Source: Streptomyces cucumeris (GTDB lineage: Bacteria; Actinomycetota; Actinomycetes; Streptomycetales; Streptomycetaceae). From it: DNA of 53,056 nucleotides. A program made the translations under genes and the position numbers. Shown piece after piece: positions 40,310-49,540 of this stretch (within the stretch, counting starts at the first letter, position 1; every line of letters starts with the position of its first letter). The notes under the pieces are model-generated. The model ran no database searches, was not told the origin of the DNA, and worked only from the letters and a program-made list of their open reading frames with translations. The stretch covers positions 43,403 through 96,458 of the forward strand of contig NZ_JANCLX010000036.1 of the NCBI RefSeq assembly GCF_024295805.1. Reading direction: 5' to 3'.

Positions 40310-41383
40310 GTGGCGAGTCTTCTCCACGCCGATGAACAAGGCCGCGATGCATCGCGCGACCGGTCACTGCCCCCGCCACGTACCCCGGACCCGATGAAAG
40401 TCCCCAGTCTCGGCTGGGGCATCATCGCACCCGGCGGTATTGCCTCCTCATTCACCGAAGCGGTGCAAAGCCACACGGCACAGCGCATTGTCGCGGTCGC
40501 CTCGCGCGACCTCGGCCGGGCCCGTGCCTTCGCCTCCCGTTTCGACATACCGCACGCCTACGGGAGTTATGACGACCTCCTCGGGGACAGCCGTGTCGAG
40601 GTGGTCTATGTGGCCTCGCCGCACTCCGAGCACCTCACCCACGCGCTGAACGCCATCGAGGCGGGCAAGCACGTCCTGGTGGAGAAGGCGTTCACCCGCA
40701 ACGCGGAGGAGGCGGCGCGGCTGATCGCCGCGGCGCGGCAGCGGGGCGTCTTCCTCATGGAGGCGATGTGGACCCGCTTCCTGCCGCATATCGACGTCGT
40801 CCGGCAGGTGCTCGACTCCGGCGCCCTCGGTGAGATCCGGACGGTCGTGGCCGACCACGGGCAGTACATGGTGCCGGACGCGACCCATCGGCTGTACGCA
40901 CCGGCGCTCGCCGGTGGCGCCCTGCTCGACCTGGGCGTCTACCCGGTGTCGTTCGCGTCCCTGGTGCTCGGTGAGTTCGCCACGGTGTCCGCCGTCGGCA
41001 CCCCGGCCTTCACCGGTGTCGACGGCCAGGTGTCCATCGTCGCCACCAACGCCGCCGGGGCCCACGCCCTGCTGAACACCACCCTCTTCGCGCGCACCCC
41101 CACCACCGCGTCCATCACCGGCACCCGGGCCCGCCTGGAACTCGACGGGGACTTCTACGCGCCCACCCCGGTCCGGCTGATCGGCCGGGACAACGGGGTG
41201 CTGGACGTGTACACCCCGCCCCGGCTGGACGGCGGACTGTGTTTCGAGGCCGCGGAGGTGGCGCGGTGTGCGGCGGAAGGGCGTACCGAGTCCGCGCTGA
41301 TGCCACTGGACGAGACGCTGCGCATCATGCGCACCCTCGACGAGATCCGCCGCGCCGTGGGCAACCGGTTCCCCGGGGAGTGA
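40310..41383 (+). CDS. Gfo/Idh/MocA-family oxidoreductase
   Basis: 357 residues from GTG 40310, preceded 7 bases by AGGAGGG; the fold proper begins near residue 30 (LGWGIIAPGGIASSF). VEKAFTRNAEEA replaces the usual EKP with EKA, and MEAMWTRFLPH is the dihydrodiol/xylose-dehydrogenase-type signature, so the closest known group is trans-1,2-dihydrobenzene-1,2-diol / D-xylose dehydrogenases. GGALLDLGVYPVSF carries the D-x-G-x-Y-P active-site pattern. It is followed after 2 bases by an epimerase-like gene, forming a two-gene sugar-modifying operon. Confidence 0.88.
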   Translation: MASLLHADEQGRDASRDRSLPPPRTPDPMKVPSLGWGIIAPGGIASSFTEAVQSHTAQRIVAVASRDLGRARAFASRFDIPHAYGSYDDLLGDSRVEVVYVASPHSEHLTHALNAIEAGKHVLVEKAFTRNAEEAARLIAAARQRGVFLMEAMWTRFLPHIDVVRQVLDSGALGEIRTVVADHGQYMVPDATHRLYAPALAGGALLDLGVYPVSFASLVLGEFATVSAVGTPAFTGVDGQVSIVATNAAGAHALLNTTLFARTPTTASITGTRARLELDGDFYAPTPVRLIGRDNGVLDVYTPPRLDGGLCFEAAEVARCAAEGRTESALMPLDETLRIMRTLDEIRRAVGNRFPGE

Positions 41384-41385
41384 CG

Positions 41386-42384
41386 GTGAACGATCTCAAG
41401 GTCCTGTTCATCGGCGGTACCGGTGTCATCAGTTCGGCCTGCGCCCGGCGGGCCACCGAGCTCGGCGCCGAGCTGTATCTGCTCAACCGCAGCAGCAGCT
41501 CGCTCCGGGGTGTCCCCACCGGTGCGCACACCCTCACGGCCGACGCCCGTGACCCGGAGTCGGTACGCGCCGCCGTGCGCGGCCACGAGTTCGACGTCGT
41601 GGTGAACTTCCTGAACTTCACCACCGAGCATGTCCAGGCCGATATCGACCTGTTCGGCGGACGCACCGGCCAGTACGTGTTCATCAGTTCGGCGGCCACC
41701 TACCAGACGCCGCCGCGCCGGTTGCCGATCGTCGAGTCCACTCCGCTGCGCAACCCCTTCTCCGCGTACGCCCGCAACAAGATCGCGTGTGAGGACCTGC
41801 TCACCCGGGCCTACCGCGACCAGGGCTTCCCCGTCACGGTCGTCCGTCCGTCGCACACCTACGACCGCACCGCAGTCCCCTTCGACGGCGGCTGGACGGT
41901 GGTGGACCGGATGCGGCGCGGCCAGGAGGTCATGGTGCACGGCGACGGTACCTCGCTGTGGACGCTCACCCATCACACCGATTTCGCCCGCGCGTTCACC
42001 GGGCTCCTGGGACACCGGGAGACCCTCGGCGACACCTTCCACATCACCGGGGACGAGGCGCTGACCTGGAATCAGATCTATCTGACCATGGCCGAGGCCG
42101 CGGGCGTCGAACCGCGACTGGTGCACATACCGTCCGACGCCATCGCCGCCGCCGACAGCCGCTGGGGTGAGGAACTGCTCGGCGACAAGACCCATTCGAT
42201 GGTGTTCGACAACTCCAAGATCCGCACCATCGTGCCGGACTTCACCGCCCGGATCCCGTTCTCCCGGGGCGCGCGCGAGATCGTCGCCTGGTACGACGAG
42301 GATCCCGCCCGCCGGACGGTCGACCACCGCATCAACGCCCTGACCGACAAGCTCATCGAGGCGTACCGGCCCCGGCCCCTGTAG
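41386..42384 (+). CDS. NAD-dependent epimerase/dehydratase (extended SDR)
   Basis: 332 residues from GTG 41386 (GGGGAG 5 bases upstream). N-terminal FIGGTGVISSACA nucleotide-binding motif. The active-site Tyr-x3-Lys is present as YARNK in NPFSAYARNKIACEDL, after FISSAATYQTPP with the Ser. Similar to the chloroplast RNA-binding/NAD-epimerase-like group (CSP41-like) of sugar-nucleotide enzymes. It is probably co-transcribed with the dehydrogenase before it. Its last codons and stop lie within a strong terminator hairpin. Confidence 0.87.
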   Translation: MNDLKVLFIGGTGVISSACARRATELGAELYLLNRSSSSLRGVPTGAHTLTADARDPESVRAAVRGHEFDVVVNFLNFTTEHVQADIDLFGGRTGQYVFISSAATYQTPPRRLPIVESTPLRNPFSAYARNKIACEDLLTRAYRDQGFPVTVVRPSHTYDRTAVPFDGGWTVVDRMRRGQEVMVHGDGTSLWTLTHHTDFARAFTGLLGHRETLGDTFHITGDEALTWNQIYLTMAEAAGVEPRLVHIPSDAIAAADSRWGEELLGDKTHSMVFDNSKIRTIVPDFTARIPFSRGAREIVAWYDEDPARRTVDHRINALTDKLIEAYRPRPL

Positions 42385-42407
42385 GGCACTTCAGGGGCCG
42401 GGGCCGG
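42366..42407. terminator. 16-bp-stem terminator overlapping the epimerase stop codon
   Basis: Perfect 16-bp inverted repeat, CCGGCCCCGGCCCCTG at 42366-42381 and its complement at 42392-42407, with a 10-base loop that contains the epimerase stop codon (42382-42384). Serves converging epimerase and esterase genes. Confidence 0.75.
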
Positions 42408-42417
42408 GGAGCGGACG

Positions 42418-43575
42418 CTAGCGGAAGGTCCGGTGGCCCGACCAGCCGGGGTCACCGGTCGCCGCGAACCGCACCCAGGCACCGTGCATCTCCGCCGCGA
42501 GCGCGGCCGGGACGTCCGGTCCCAGGAGGCCGTCGGCGGTACGGAGGGCGGGCAGTTCCGTGTTGTCGAACACGAAGGGGAGCTCCACGGTGTGGCAGGC
42601 GCCGAGCGGGCCGCCACGCCAGTCGAAGTCGTAGCTGAACGCCCCTTCGTACCGGGCCACCAGACGGTTCCGGGCGTCGCGGAACATCGCGTCGATGGCC
42701 GCGGTGTGCTCCGGCCGCTGGTAGAGCCGGGACTCCTCGGTGTTGGTCCCCACCAGCACATCGGCCGGCAGCGCCGGTCCGGCCTCGTCCATCACCACAC
42801 CCAGCGGGGACAGCCGTGATCCCCTCCCCGGCACCCCGGCGAGCGCGGACACCAGCCGTTCGTCGGGGACGGCCGCGAACGCCCCGGCGGTCGGCGGCAC
42901 CCCCAGCCGGTCGGCCAGCGCCCGGGTGGTCTCGGTCGCCTCCTCGCCGGTGAGCGTATGCAGACCACCGCTCTGACTGATCGCGCGATGGAACAGCCCG
43001 GCCGCCTCGGACGTCACCAGCAGCGCGCTGACGATCATCGCGCCCGCAGACTGCCCGAACACCGTGACGCGGCCGGGGTCCCCGCCGTACTCCGCGATAT
43101 GCGTCCGCACCCAGCGCAGGGCAGCGATCACGTCGAGCAGGCCCCGGTTGCGCGGTACGTCCGGCAGATCCAGCCAACCCGGCGCGCCGAGCCGGTAGTT
43201 GAGCGTCACCAGGACGACACCGTCACGGGCGAAGGACGTACCGTCGAACAGCGGTGCCTGGCCGGTGCCGGAGACGAAACCGCCGCCGTGCACGAACACC
43301 ATCACCGGTGCCCCGCGGTCGGCCCGTGGTGTCCCGCCGTCGGTGCGCGGGGTCCAGACGTTCAGCGTCAGATAGTCCTCACCACGCACCCAGCCCGGTC
43401 CGACGACGGGGCCCAGATCGAGTGCGAAGCTCCGGTCGGGCGCCGGGGCGGTCGGCCCCGGTCCGTCGGCGCCGGGGACCCCGTCCACGGGGACCGGTGC
43501 GGCGAACCGGGCGGCGCCGGTGGGGGCTGCCGCATACGGGATGTTGCGGAACACCCTCACCGCCACGCCGCCCAC
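42418..43575 (-). CDS. Type B carboxylesterase, short form
   Basis: 385 residues. Oxyanion hole HGGGF (96-100), nucleophile S176 in VFGQSAGAM, acidic residue in GTNTEESRLY, and histidine in ACHTVELPFVFDN; the triad seems complete. Typical type B esterases are ~500 residues; the loss falls mainly between Ser and Glu and around the lid, so it is a compact version. Start overlaps the 3' end of the metallo-beta-lactamase gene by 19 bases, so the pair form an operon divergent from the LuxR-type regulator. Substrate unknown. Confidence 0.87.
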   Translation of the reverse strand: MGGVAVRVFRNIPYAAAPTGAARFAAPVPVDGVPGADGPGPTAPAPDRSFALDLGPVVGPGWVRGEDYLTLNVWTPRTDGGTPRADRGAPVMVFVHGGGFVSGTGQAPLFDGTSFARDGVVLVTLNYRLGAPGWLDLPDVPRNRGLLDVIAALRWVRTHIAEYGGDPGRVTVFGQSAGAMIVSALLVTSEAAGLFHRAISQSGGLHTLTGEEATETTRALADRLGVPPTAGAFAAVPDERLVSALAGVPGRGSRLSPLGVVMDEAGPALPADVLVGTNTEESRLYQRPEHTAAIDAMFRDARNRLVARYEGAFSYDFDWRGGPLGACHTVELPFVFDNTELPALRTADGLLGPDVPAALAAEMHGAWVRFAATGDPGWSGHRTFR

Positions 43576-44453
43576 TCCTTGACCGTGAACCGCGAGCCCT
43601 CACGCCGCACTTCGGCCCCGCCGGGACCGGGGAAGTGCGCCGGGAACAGCAGGGCGCCCCGGTCGGCGGCCTCCTCCAGCACCCTGCGCCGGGAGACACG
43701 GGCCGCTGCCTCGTCCTCGTCGAAGCACGGGCAGCAGTCCGGCTCGACGATCTGCAGGGGGCTGTGCAGCAGATCGCCCGCGAACACCGCCCGGTCCGTA
43801 CCGGAGCCGAGCCAGACGACGGCGGAACCGGGCGTATGGCCGGGCGCGAGCTCGATCCGCAGCCCACCGCCGATGTCGTGGTGGTCACCCTCCCAGAGCA
43901 CGGTCTGTCCGGCCTCGTGGACGGGGGTGACACTGTCCTCGAAGACGTTCGCGTTCCGGTCGCCGGAGCGGGTCCGGTGGCCGTTCGCCGGGTTCCAGTA
44001 GTCGAAGTCGGCCCGTGAGATCACGTACTCGGCGTTGGGGAAGGTGGGCCGCCAGGCGCCGTCCACCCGGTGGGTGTTCCAGCCGACGTGGTCACCGTGC
44101 ACATGGGTGCAGATCACCGTGTCGACGTCCTCGGGGCGGACCCCCGCCGCGGCCAGATTGCCGAGGTAGTCGGTGTTCAGCTGGTGGAAGACCGGCATGG
44201 CGGGGCGTTCCCTGCCGTTGCCGATACCGGTGTCGATCAGGATCGTCCTGCCCTCGCTGCGGATCAGCCAGGACTGGATCATCGTGCGGATCTCGTCCGC
44301 GGCGGGGTCGAGGAACTCCGGGGCCAGCCAGTGCTCATGGGCGCGCCAGTGCTCGATGCCCACGTCGGGGAAGATGAAATCGCGTGCGAGGCCCTTGGTG
44401 GGCAGCTCGACCACACGGGTGATCTCCACATTTCCCAGGGTGATGGTGTCCAT
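43557..44453 (-). CDS. Metallo-beta-lactamase-fold hydrolase
   Basis: 298 residues from ATG 44453 (an upstream ATG at 44489 is less likely). The di-metal site is H117, H119, D121 and H122 in ICTHVHGDHVGWN, with further ligands in LAPGHTPGS, VFAGDLLH and FPAHFPGP. This is the lactonase/esterase branch of the superfamily and not the antibiotic beta-lactamases. With the esterase gene it forms a two-hydrolase operon, perhaps for a lactone- or ester-containing compound sensed by the adjacent LuxR-type ATPase (inference). Confidence 0.9.
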   Translation of the reverse strand: MDTITLGNVEITRVVELPTKGLARDFIFPDVGIEHWRAHEHWLAPEFLDPAADEIRTMIQSWLIRSEGRTILIDTGIGNGRERPAMPVFHQLNTDYLGNLAAAGVRPEDVDTVICTHVHGDHVGWNTHRVDGAWRPTFPNAEYVISRADFDYWNPANGHRTRSGDRNANVFEDSVTPVHEAGQTVLWEGDHHDIGGGLRIELAPGHTPGSAVVWLGSGTDRAVFAGDLLHSPLQIVEPDCCPCFDEDEAAARVSRRRVLEEAADRGALLFPAHFPGPGGAEVRREGSRFTVKEWAAWR

Positions 44454-44493
44454 GCCCCCAGCCTGCGACAGCAGCGGTGGCGGAGGCATCAGT

Positions 44494-44561
44494 CATCCGA
44501 CTGCACCTGTGGGACGCAGTCGGACGGTGTGCGGCAGGACGCGGGTTAGAGTCGGACGGTG
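44494..44561. promoter_or_regulatory. Repeated AGTCGGA-type motif before the LuxR-family gene
   Basis: AGTCGGACGGTG occurs at 44518-44529 and again at 44550-44561, start-to-start distance 32 bases (three helical turns), and an inverted partial copy AGTCGGATG lies on the minus strand at 44494-44502. All lie in the 105-base divergent region or over the regulator's start codon. Probable operator array. Confidence 0.5.
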
Positions 44562-47303
44562 ACCATGGTCGGGCGGGAGAGCGAAAGCGCGGCCGTGCTC
44601 GGGTTGACCAGCGGTGTTCTGATCCTCACGGGCGAACCGGGCGCGGGCAAGAGCACACTGCTGCACCTCGCGGCGGAGCGGCACCGGGGCCGGGGCCGGG
44701 TACTGCGGATGACGGGCAGCGAGAGCGAGGTGGACCTGCCGTTCGCGGGGCTGCACCAGCTTCTGCGACCGGTGCTGGACGAGACGGCCTCGCTGCCCGC
44801 ACGACAGCGGTCCGCACTGCTGGGCGCGATGGGGCTGATGGACACGGTCCCGGACGGCGCGCACCCGGCTGGCGCGGACCCGGAGGACCCCGGCACCGGA
44901 CGTACCGGGGCCGGGGAATCCGCGGGGTCCGGACCGCCCGGCCGGCTGCTGCTCGGTGTGGCGCTCCTCGCCCTGCTCTCCGAACTCGCCCGCCGCTCAC
45001 CCCTCCTCGTGGTCGTCGACGATGTGCAGTGGGTCGACACCGGCACACTGGAGACACTGGCCTTCGCCGCCCGCCGCATCCACGACGAACCCCTCGCGGT
45101 GCTCGCCGGGACCAGGAGCCCCACGGGCGACGGCACGGCCATGGGGGCCGGGGCCACGGCGCCGTTCGCCGGGTTCCCCACGCTTGCGCTGGCTCCGCTG
45201 GACACCGCCGCCGCGGGCCTCCTGCTGGACCGGCAGCCGCACCCGCCCACCGGCGGCCGCCGGTTGCGCATCCTCGACCAGGCCGCGGGCAATCCCCTGG
45301 CCCTGGTCGAACTGGCCCGTGCGTACGGCGCCTGCGGTACGGACACCGCCGACGAGGAGCTGCTGCCGCCCACCGACCGGCTGCTGCGGCTCTTCGCGGC
45401 CGACCTCGACGCGCTCCCCGACGCCACCCGGCGGGCACTCCTCCTGGTCGCGGCGGACGACCGGGCCGTACCGGGCCGGATCGAGGAACTGGCCCCGGCC
45501 GAGGCCGCCGGGCTGCTGAAGATCACCGGCGGTGCGGGCGGGGGCCGACGGGCCCGGTTCCGCCATCCGCTGATCCGGTCCGCCGTCTACCACTCGGTAC
45601 CGCTGGCCGACCGGCGCGCGGCGCACCGCGGGCTCGCCGCGTCGCTCACCGCGGAACCCGACCGCCGTGCCTGGCATCTGGCCGCCGCCGCGGAGGAGCC
45701 GGACGAGGAGATCGCGGCCGCGCTCGAGGGGGCCGCGGCCAGGGCCCTGGAGCGGGGTGGCCACACCGCGGCCGCCACCGCGCTGGAACGCGCCGCCGGA
45801 CTGAGCCCCGGCGCGTACGACCGGGCCCGCCGTCTGGTGGGCGCGGCCGGTGCGGCGGCCTCCACCGGGCAGCCGGGCTGGGTGCGTCAGCTCGCCGCGG
45901 GCGCGGCGGCGCTCACCGACGATCCGGCCCTGGTGGCGGAGGCGTCGCTGCGGGTCGGGCAGGTGCTCACGCTGACCGCCGAGCACGACGGCGCGCTGTC
46001 CTCGCTGCTGCGGGCGGCGGAAGCCCCGGAGTTGCGCCGGATCGCGGTGGCCACGGCGTCCGTGGCCGGTTTCTACTCCGGCGACGAGGAACACCGGCTC
46101 GCGGTGCGGGCACGGGCCGACGGCGACCCGTGGACGCTCGCGGTGACCGACCCCACCGAGCACAGGGCCGAGCGGGTGGCCGCGCTGCCGCAACTCATGG
46201 AACGGGCGGGCGGGGACCCGGCCGTGCTCACCTCGCTCGGTGCCATGGCGTGGCTGCTGGACGAGACCGCACTCGCGGTACGGATCTTCGACGACGCGCT
46301 CCACCGCTGGCGGTTGCGCGGCGCGCTGCCCACCGGGCTGGGCTGTTCGGCCGGATGGGCCTATCTGGACCACGGACTCTGGGCGCAGGCCCGGCTCGCC
46401 GCCGCGAACAGCACGTCCGCCGGGACCGGGCTGCCGCACCTGGACGCCGCCGTACGGTCGCTGGACTCCGCCGTCCTGGCCCTCACCGGGCAGACCGCGG
46501 AGGCCCGCGACGGCGCCGGGGCGGCACTGTCCCTGATCGATCCGCACCGCAGCCGCGCGGTCGCGGTACGCGCGCGCTGGGCCCTGGGCATGGCGGCGGT
46601 GGCCGACGGCGACCAGATGAGCGCGTACGAACACTTCCGGCTGCTGTTCACGGCCGACGGCAACCCCGTCCACTACGCCTGTTCCCTCCCCGCGATCGCC
46701 GAACTGGCGGCGGCGGCCGTACGCACCGGCAACGGCGCCGAGGCCGCCGTCGTGGTGGAACGCACCGCCGAACGGGTCGCGGACGAGCCGTCACCGCGGC
46801 TGCGCATCCTCCTCCACCGCGCCCGTGCGCTGCTCGAACCGGACCGGGCCGAGCCGCACTTCGACACGGCCCTGAGTGACCCCGTCGGAGTCCAATGGCC
46901 CTTCGAACGCGCGCAGATCCTCCTGGACCACGCCGAGTGGCTGCGCCGCCGCCACCGCGTCACCGAGGCCCGCACCGGGCTGAACACCGCGCTGGAGATG
47001 TTCCGCCGCCTCGGCGCCCGTCCCTGGATCGACCGGGCCAACGCCGAACTGCGCGCCGCCGGGGTCGACTCCACCCCCACCGCACCGGACGCGCTCACCT
47101 CGCTGACCCCGCAGCAGCAGCACATCATCCGGCTGGCCGCGCAGGGGCTGAGCAACCGGGAGATCGGCGAGCGCCTCTTCCTCTCCCCGCGTACGGTCGG
47201 CTCCCACCTCTACCGGAGCTTCCCGAAGCTGGGTGTGACCGCCCGCTCCCAGCTTCGGGACCTGGTCGAGACATCGTCCGCCGTGGTCGGCTGCGGGGTG
47301 TAG
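44559..47303 (+). CDS. Large ATP-binding LuxR-family regulator (LAL)
   Basis: 914 residues. N-terminal AAA/STAND ATPase with Walker A GEPGAGKS (25-32) and Walker B LLVVVDDVQWVDT (about 149-161), a long helical middle resembling TPR/MalT-like repeats, and a C-terminal LuxR helix-turn-helix (LTPQQQHIIRLAAQGLSNREI then RLFLSPRTVGSHLYRSF). Start GTG 44559; ATG 44565 is an alternative. These proteins act as ATP- and ligand-controlled activators of catabolic or antibiotic genes. It diverges from the hydrolase operon and likely controls it. Confidence 0.92.
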   Translation: MTMVGRESESAAVLGLTSGVLILTGEPGAGKSTLLHLAAERHRGRGRVLRMTGSESEVDLPFAGLHQLLRPVLDETASLPARQRSALLGAMGLMDTVPDGAHPAGADPEDPGTGRTGAGESAGSGPPGRLLLGVALLALLSELARRSPLLVVVDDVQWVDTGTLETLAFAARRIHDEPLAVLAGTRSPTGDGTAMGAGATAPFAGFPTLALAPLDTAAAGLLLDRQPHPPTGGRRLRILDQAAGNPLALVELARAYGACGTDTADEELLPPTDRLLRLFAADLDALPDATRRALLLVAADDRAVPGRIEELAPAEAAGLLKITGGAGGGRRARFRHPLIRSAVYHSVPLADRRAAHRGLAASLTAEPDRRAWHLAAAAEEPDEEIAAALEGAAARALERGGHTAAATALERAAGLSPGAYDRARRLVGAAGAAASTGQPGWVRQLAAGAAALTDDPALVAEASLRVGQVLTLTAEHDGALSSLLRAAEAPELRRIAVATASVAGFYSGDEEHRLAVRARADGDPWTLAVTDPTEHRAERVAALPQLMERAGGDPAVLTSLGAMAWLLDETALAVRIFDDALHRWRLRGALPTGLGCSAGWAYLDHGLWAQARLAAANSTSAGTGLPHLDAAVRSLDSAVLALTGQTAEARDGAGAALSLIDPHRSRAVAVRARWALGMAAVADGDQMSAYEHFRLLFTADGNPVHYACSLPAIAELAAAAVRTGNGAEAAVVVERTAERVADEPSPRLRILLHRARALLEPDRAEPHFDTALSDPVGVQWPFERAQILLDHAEWLRRRHRVTEARTGLNTALEMFRRLGARPWIDRANAELRAAGVDSTPTAPDALTSLTPQQQHIIRLAAQGLSNREIGERLFLSPRTVGSHLYRSFPKLGVTARSQLRDLVETSSAVVGCGV

Positions 47304-47449
47304 CGAGCCACCCGCCGCCCTGGTGACGAGCGTCACACCATGCCGGACGCCGAACCCGCGTAATGGTTCCGCCGGGACCGGCTCTCCCCTCCATGAGGCA
47401 CGCCCGGCCCTTCGGGTGGGCCCGTATCGCTTCGGGAGGGCCCCGGCTC

Positions 47450-47611
47450 ATGAACGGTCACAACGGTCGTATGGACCAGCGGATGGCGCTGCTACTGCTG
47501 GCGGGCGGCGTCACCGTGTACATCGCCTTCGAGCACCCCTCGTTCGGGACCGCGCTCCTGGTCGGCGTGGGCGTGGTCACCCTGCTGCACCTGCTCCTCG
47601 ACGGCCGCTGA
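47450..47611 (+). CDS. Small membrane protein, unknown
   Basis: 53 residues from ATG 47450 (GGGAGGG at 47434-47440). Almost all of it is two hydrophobic helices, MALLLLAGGVTVYIAFEH and FGTALLVGVGVVTLLHLLL, with a short basic end. No family recognised. The frame extends upstream to 47363, but that part reads through the likely promoter. Isolated between the LuxR-family gene and a methyltransferase. Confidence 0.6.
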   Translation: MNGHNGRMDQRMALLLLAGGVTVYIAFEHPSFGTALLVGVGVVTLLHLLLDGR

Positions 47612-47811
47612 CCGGTGCCCCATCCGTCACGTGCGCATCAGGCGCGGCGTTTCGGCCATCGTGGCTCCGGGCCGATCCCGGTGAGGCAAGGGCGCGTGGC
47701 CGCTGCACCTCCCGTCGATCGCTCCGTCATGCCGATCGCACCTCGACTCAAATACATGTGTTCGATATCCGGCCCGGTTCGTTGACCATCCACGTCAGAG
47801 GAGGCCCTGCC

Positions 47812-48381
47812 TTGGGGTGTGTCGTACGGAGTGAATGGGATGAGCACTACGCCGGGGGCCGCGGATTCCGTCCCCTGAGCGACGCCGAGAGAGCCCTGCT
47901 CTCCGTGCACACGCCCCCACCGGACGGCGGCCGTGCGCTGGACGTCGGCTGTGGCACCGGGGAGCTGGCCGCCCATCTGGCGGAGCTCGGCTACCAGGTC
48001 GATGCCGTCGACTTCGCCCCCAGCGCGGTCCGGCGGGCCGCCGTGGAGCGCGCCGGGGCCGCGAACGTGCGCTGGCTGTACCGGGACATCGAGGGTGACG
48101 ACCTGTCCGGGCTGAGTGACGACGGATACGACCTGATCACCTTGCGCCTGGTCTACGCCTTCCTCAAGGACCGCCTACGCACCCTGCGTACGCTCGCGGA
48201 CCTGCTGCGTCCCGATGGCACACTCGTGGTGATCACACCCCGGGCAGAACGCACCCCGGCGGACCGGCGGGACATCGCCCTGGACGAGCACGAGATCGCT
48301 CAGCTCACCGCCGACTGGGCCGGCACCGCACACCAGCTGGCGGCGGACGACTTCGCAGTGCTGCTCCTCGGCGGCACGTAG
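47812..48381 (+). CDS. Class I SAM-dependent methyltransferase, TTG start
   Basis: 189 residues. The fold is compact: WDEHYAGG, motif I ALDVGCGTGELAAHLAELG, acidic VDAVDFAPSA, YRDIEGDD, and LLRPDGTLVVITPR. The reading frame has no ATG or GTG near the start of homology; TTG 47812, 7 bases after GAGGAGG, fits best. Substrate unknown. It ends 20 bases from the converging lectin gene. Confidence 0.8.
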   Translation: MGCVVRSEWDEHYAGGRGFRPLSDAERALLSVHTPPPDGGRALDVGCGTGELAAHLAELGYQVDAVDFAPSAVRRAAVERAGAANVRWLYRDIEGDDLSGLSDDGYDLITLRLVYAFLKDRLRTLRTLADLLRPDGTLVVITPRAERTPADRRDIALDEHEIAQLTADWAGTAHQLAADDFAVLLLGGT

Positions 48382-48401
48382 TCGGCGGACGTCCGTCGGT
48401 G

Positions 48402-49328
48402 TCAGGCGGACGGTGCGGTGCGGGTCCACTGCTGGTTGGTGGAGGCCGCGCACTCCCACATCTGCAGCGGTGTCCCCGGGTCGCTGTATCCGTTGAACGC
48501 GTCGACACAGGTCCCGTGCTGGCGGATGGTGCCGTCGCCTTCGAGCCGCCACTGCTGGCGGTCCCCGCCACCGCACCCGGCGAGGACGACCGGTGCTCCC
48601 AGGGCGCCTTCCTCCCCCGTCGCCGTCACACAGGTGTCCCCGTACACCCGCAGCTCCCCCGCCTCCGTGTAGGTGAACGTCTGACCGCTCGAACCCGCGC
48701 AGGGCGCGAGGCGCAGCGGCATGCCCTCCTGGTGCGGCACATCGACACAGAGCCTCGACCGGACCCCGACGTACGCGTACGCGGCGACGCGGGGCGCACT
48801 GCTGTGGGTGGGTGTGGGGGACTTCGACGCCGTGGGTGCGGCCCGCCGGTGCGGCGCCTTCTTGGCCCGTGTGGCCGACGGACTCGGCGATTTCGACGGC
48901 CGGTGGCTGCTGGGCGAGGTGGTGGCCGCGGGAGCCGTGTCCCGCGGGAGGCTGGGCACCGATGTGGCGGCGCGGGTCGGCGAGGAGGAGGTGTTCGGTG
49001 TCTCCTCGTCCGGATAGAGGAGGACGGCGACGGTGGTGGTGGCCGCGACCAGGACCACGGCCACGATCCGCACCCGGCCGCCACGGCGGGGTTCCCGGTC
49101 TCCGGGACCCGCCGCCTGAGCGCGCCGTCGTCGTCCCGGGGTGCCGGAGGACCGTATCCGCTCCGGGTCGAACGCGGCCACCGCGTCGGGGTCGGGCTGG
49201 GACGGAGCCGACGGCAGGAAGACGGGGGACCCGGGAGCCGGTGCGGTACCGGATTCGAACACCGACCTCCCCTCGCATCCGGCGCCGCCGGAGCATGACG
49301 GGTCATCGCAGAATCGACACATCGTCAT
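48402..49328 (-). CDS. Membrane-anchored ricin B-type lectin with Cys-rich N-terminus
   Basis: 308 residues from ATG 49328. The N-terminus has a cysteine cluster (MCRFCDDPSCSGGAGC, C4, C7, C12, C18) that could bind a metal in the cytosol. A single membrane helix spans about 86-105 after a basic stretch, then an extracellular Ser/Pro/Thr/Lys stalk (about 107-175), then one ricin B-type beta-trefoil (about 180-308) with repeats ending in QTFTY, RQQWRL and NQQWTR and paired Cys. Probably binds galactose- or xylose-type glycans at the cell surface. No enzymatic domain is attached, unusual for secreted lectin modules. Confidence 0.85.
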   Translation of the reverse strand: MTMCRFCDDPSCSGGAGCEGRSVFESGTAPAPGSPVFLPSAPSQPDPDAVAAFDPERIRSSGTPGRRRRAQAAGPGDREPRRGGRVRIVAVVLVAATTTVAVLLYPDEETPNTSSSPTRAATSVPSLPRDTAPAATTSPSSHRPSKSPSPSATRAKKAPHRRAAPTASKSPTPTHSSAPRVAAYAYVGVRSRLCVDVPHQEGMPLRLAPCAGSSGQTFTYTEAGELRVYGDTCVTATGEEGALGAPVVLAGCGGGDRQQWRLEGDGTIRQHGTCVDAFNGYSDPGTPLQMWECAASTNQQWTRTAPSA

Positions 49329-49540
49329 GGGTGGTGCCTCTTCTCGGTCTTGCGGTGTTGCCGGATTCGAGTGGCCTTTGTACCAGGTCAACCCCGCCGC
49401 GCCCAGTGCCGGTCCATGGATCGCCATACGCGGCCCGGCGCGGGTGGCCGCGGAAGCCCCGCCCCGGCGACTCGGCGTGGGAGGATTCGGGGGCGGATGG
49501 TGCACATGGGCTGTTTCCCTGACGGGAGGACGAAGGGTTC

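Noticed and set aside
44477..46879. An 800-codon plus-strand frame over the LuxR-family gene
   Set aside because: Same strand but a different frame from a gene with Walker A/B motifs and a helix-turn-helix; the translation is Arg/Gly-rich filler.
47782..47811. An earlier TTG start and an ACATGT palindrome before the 47812 methyltransferase
   Set aside because: The TTG at 47782 has no ribosome site, and the 6-bp palindrome near 47753 is too short to mean anything alone.
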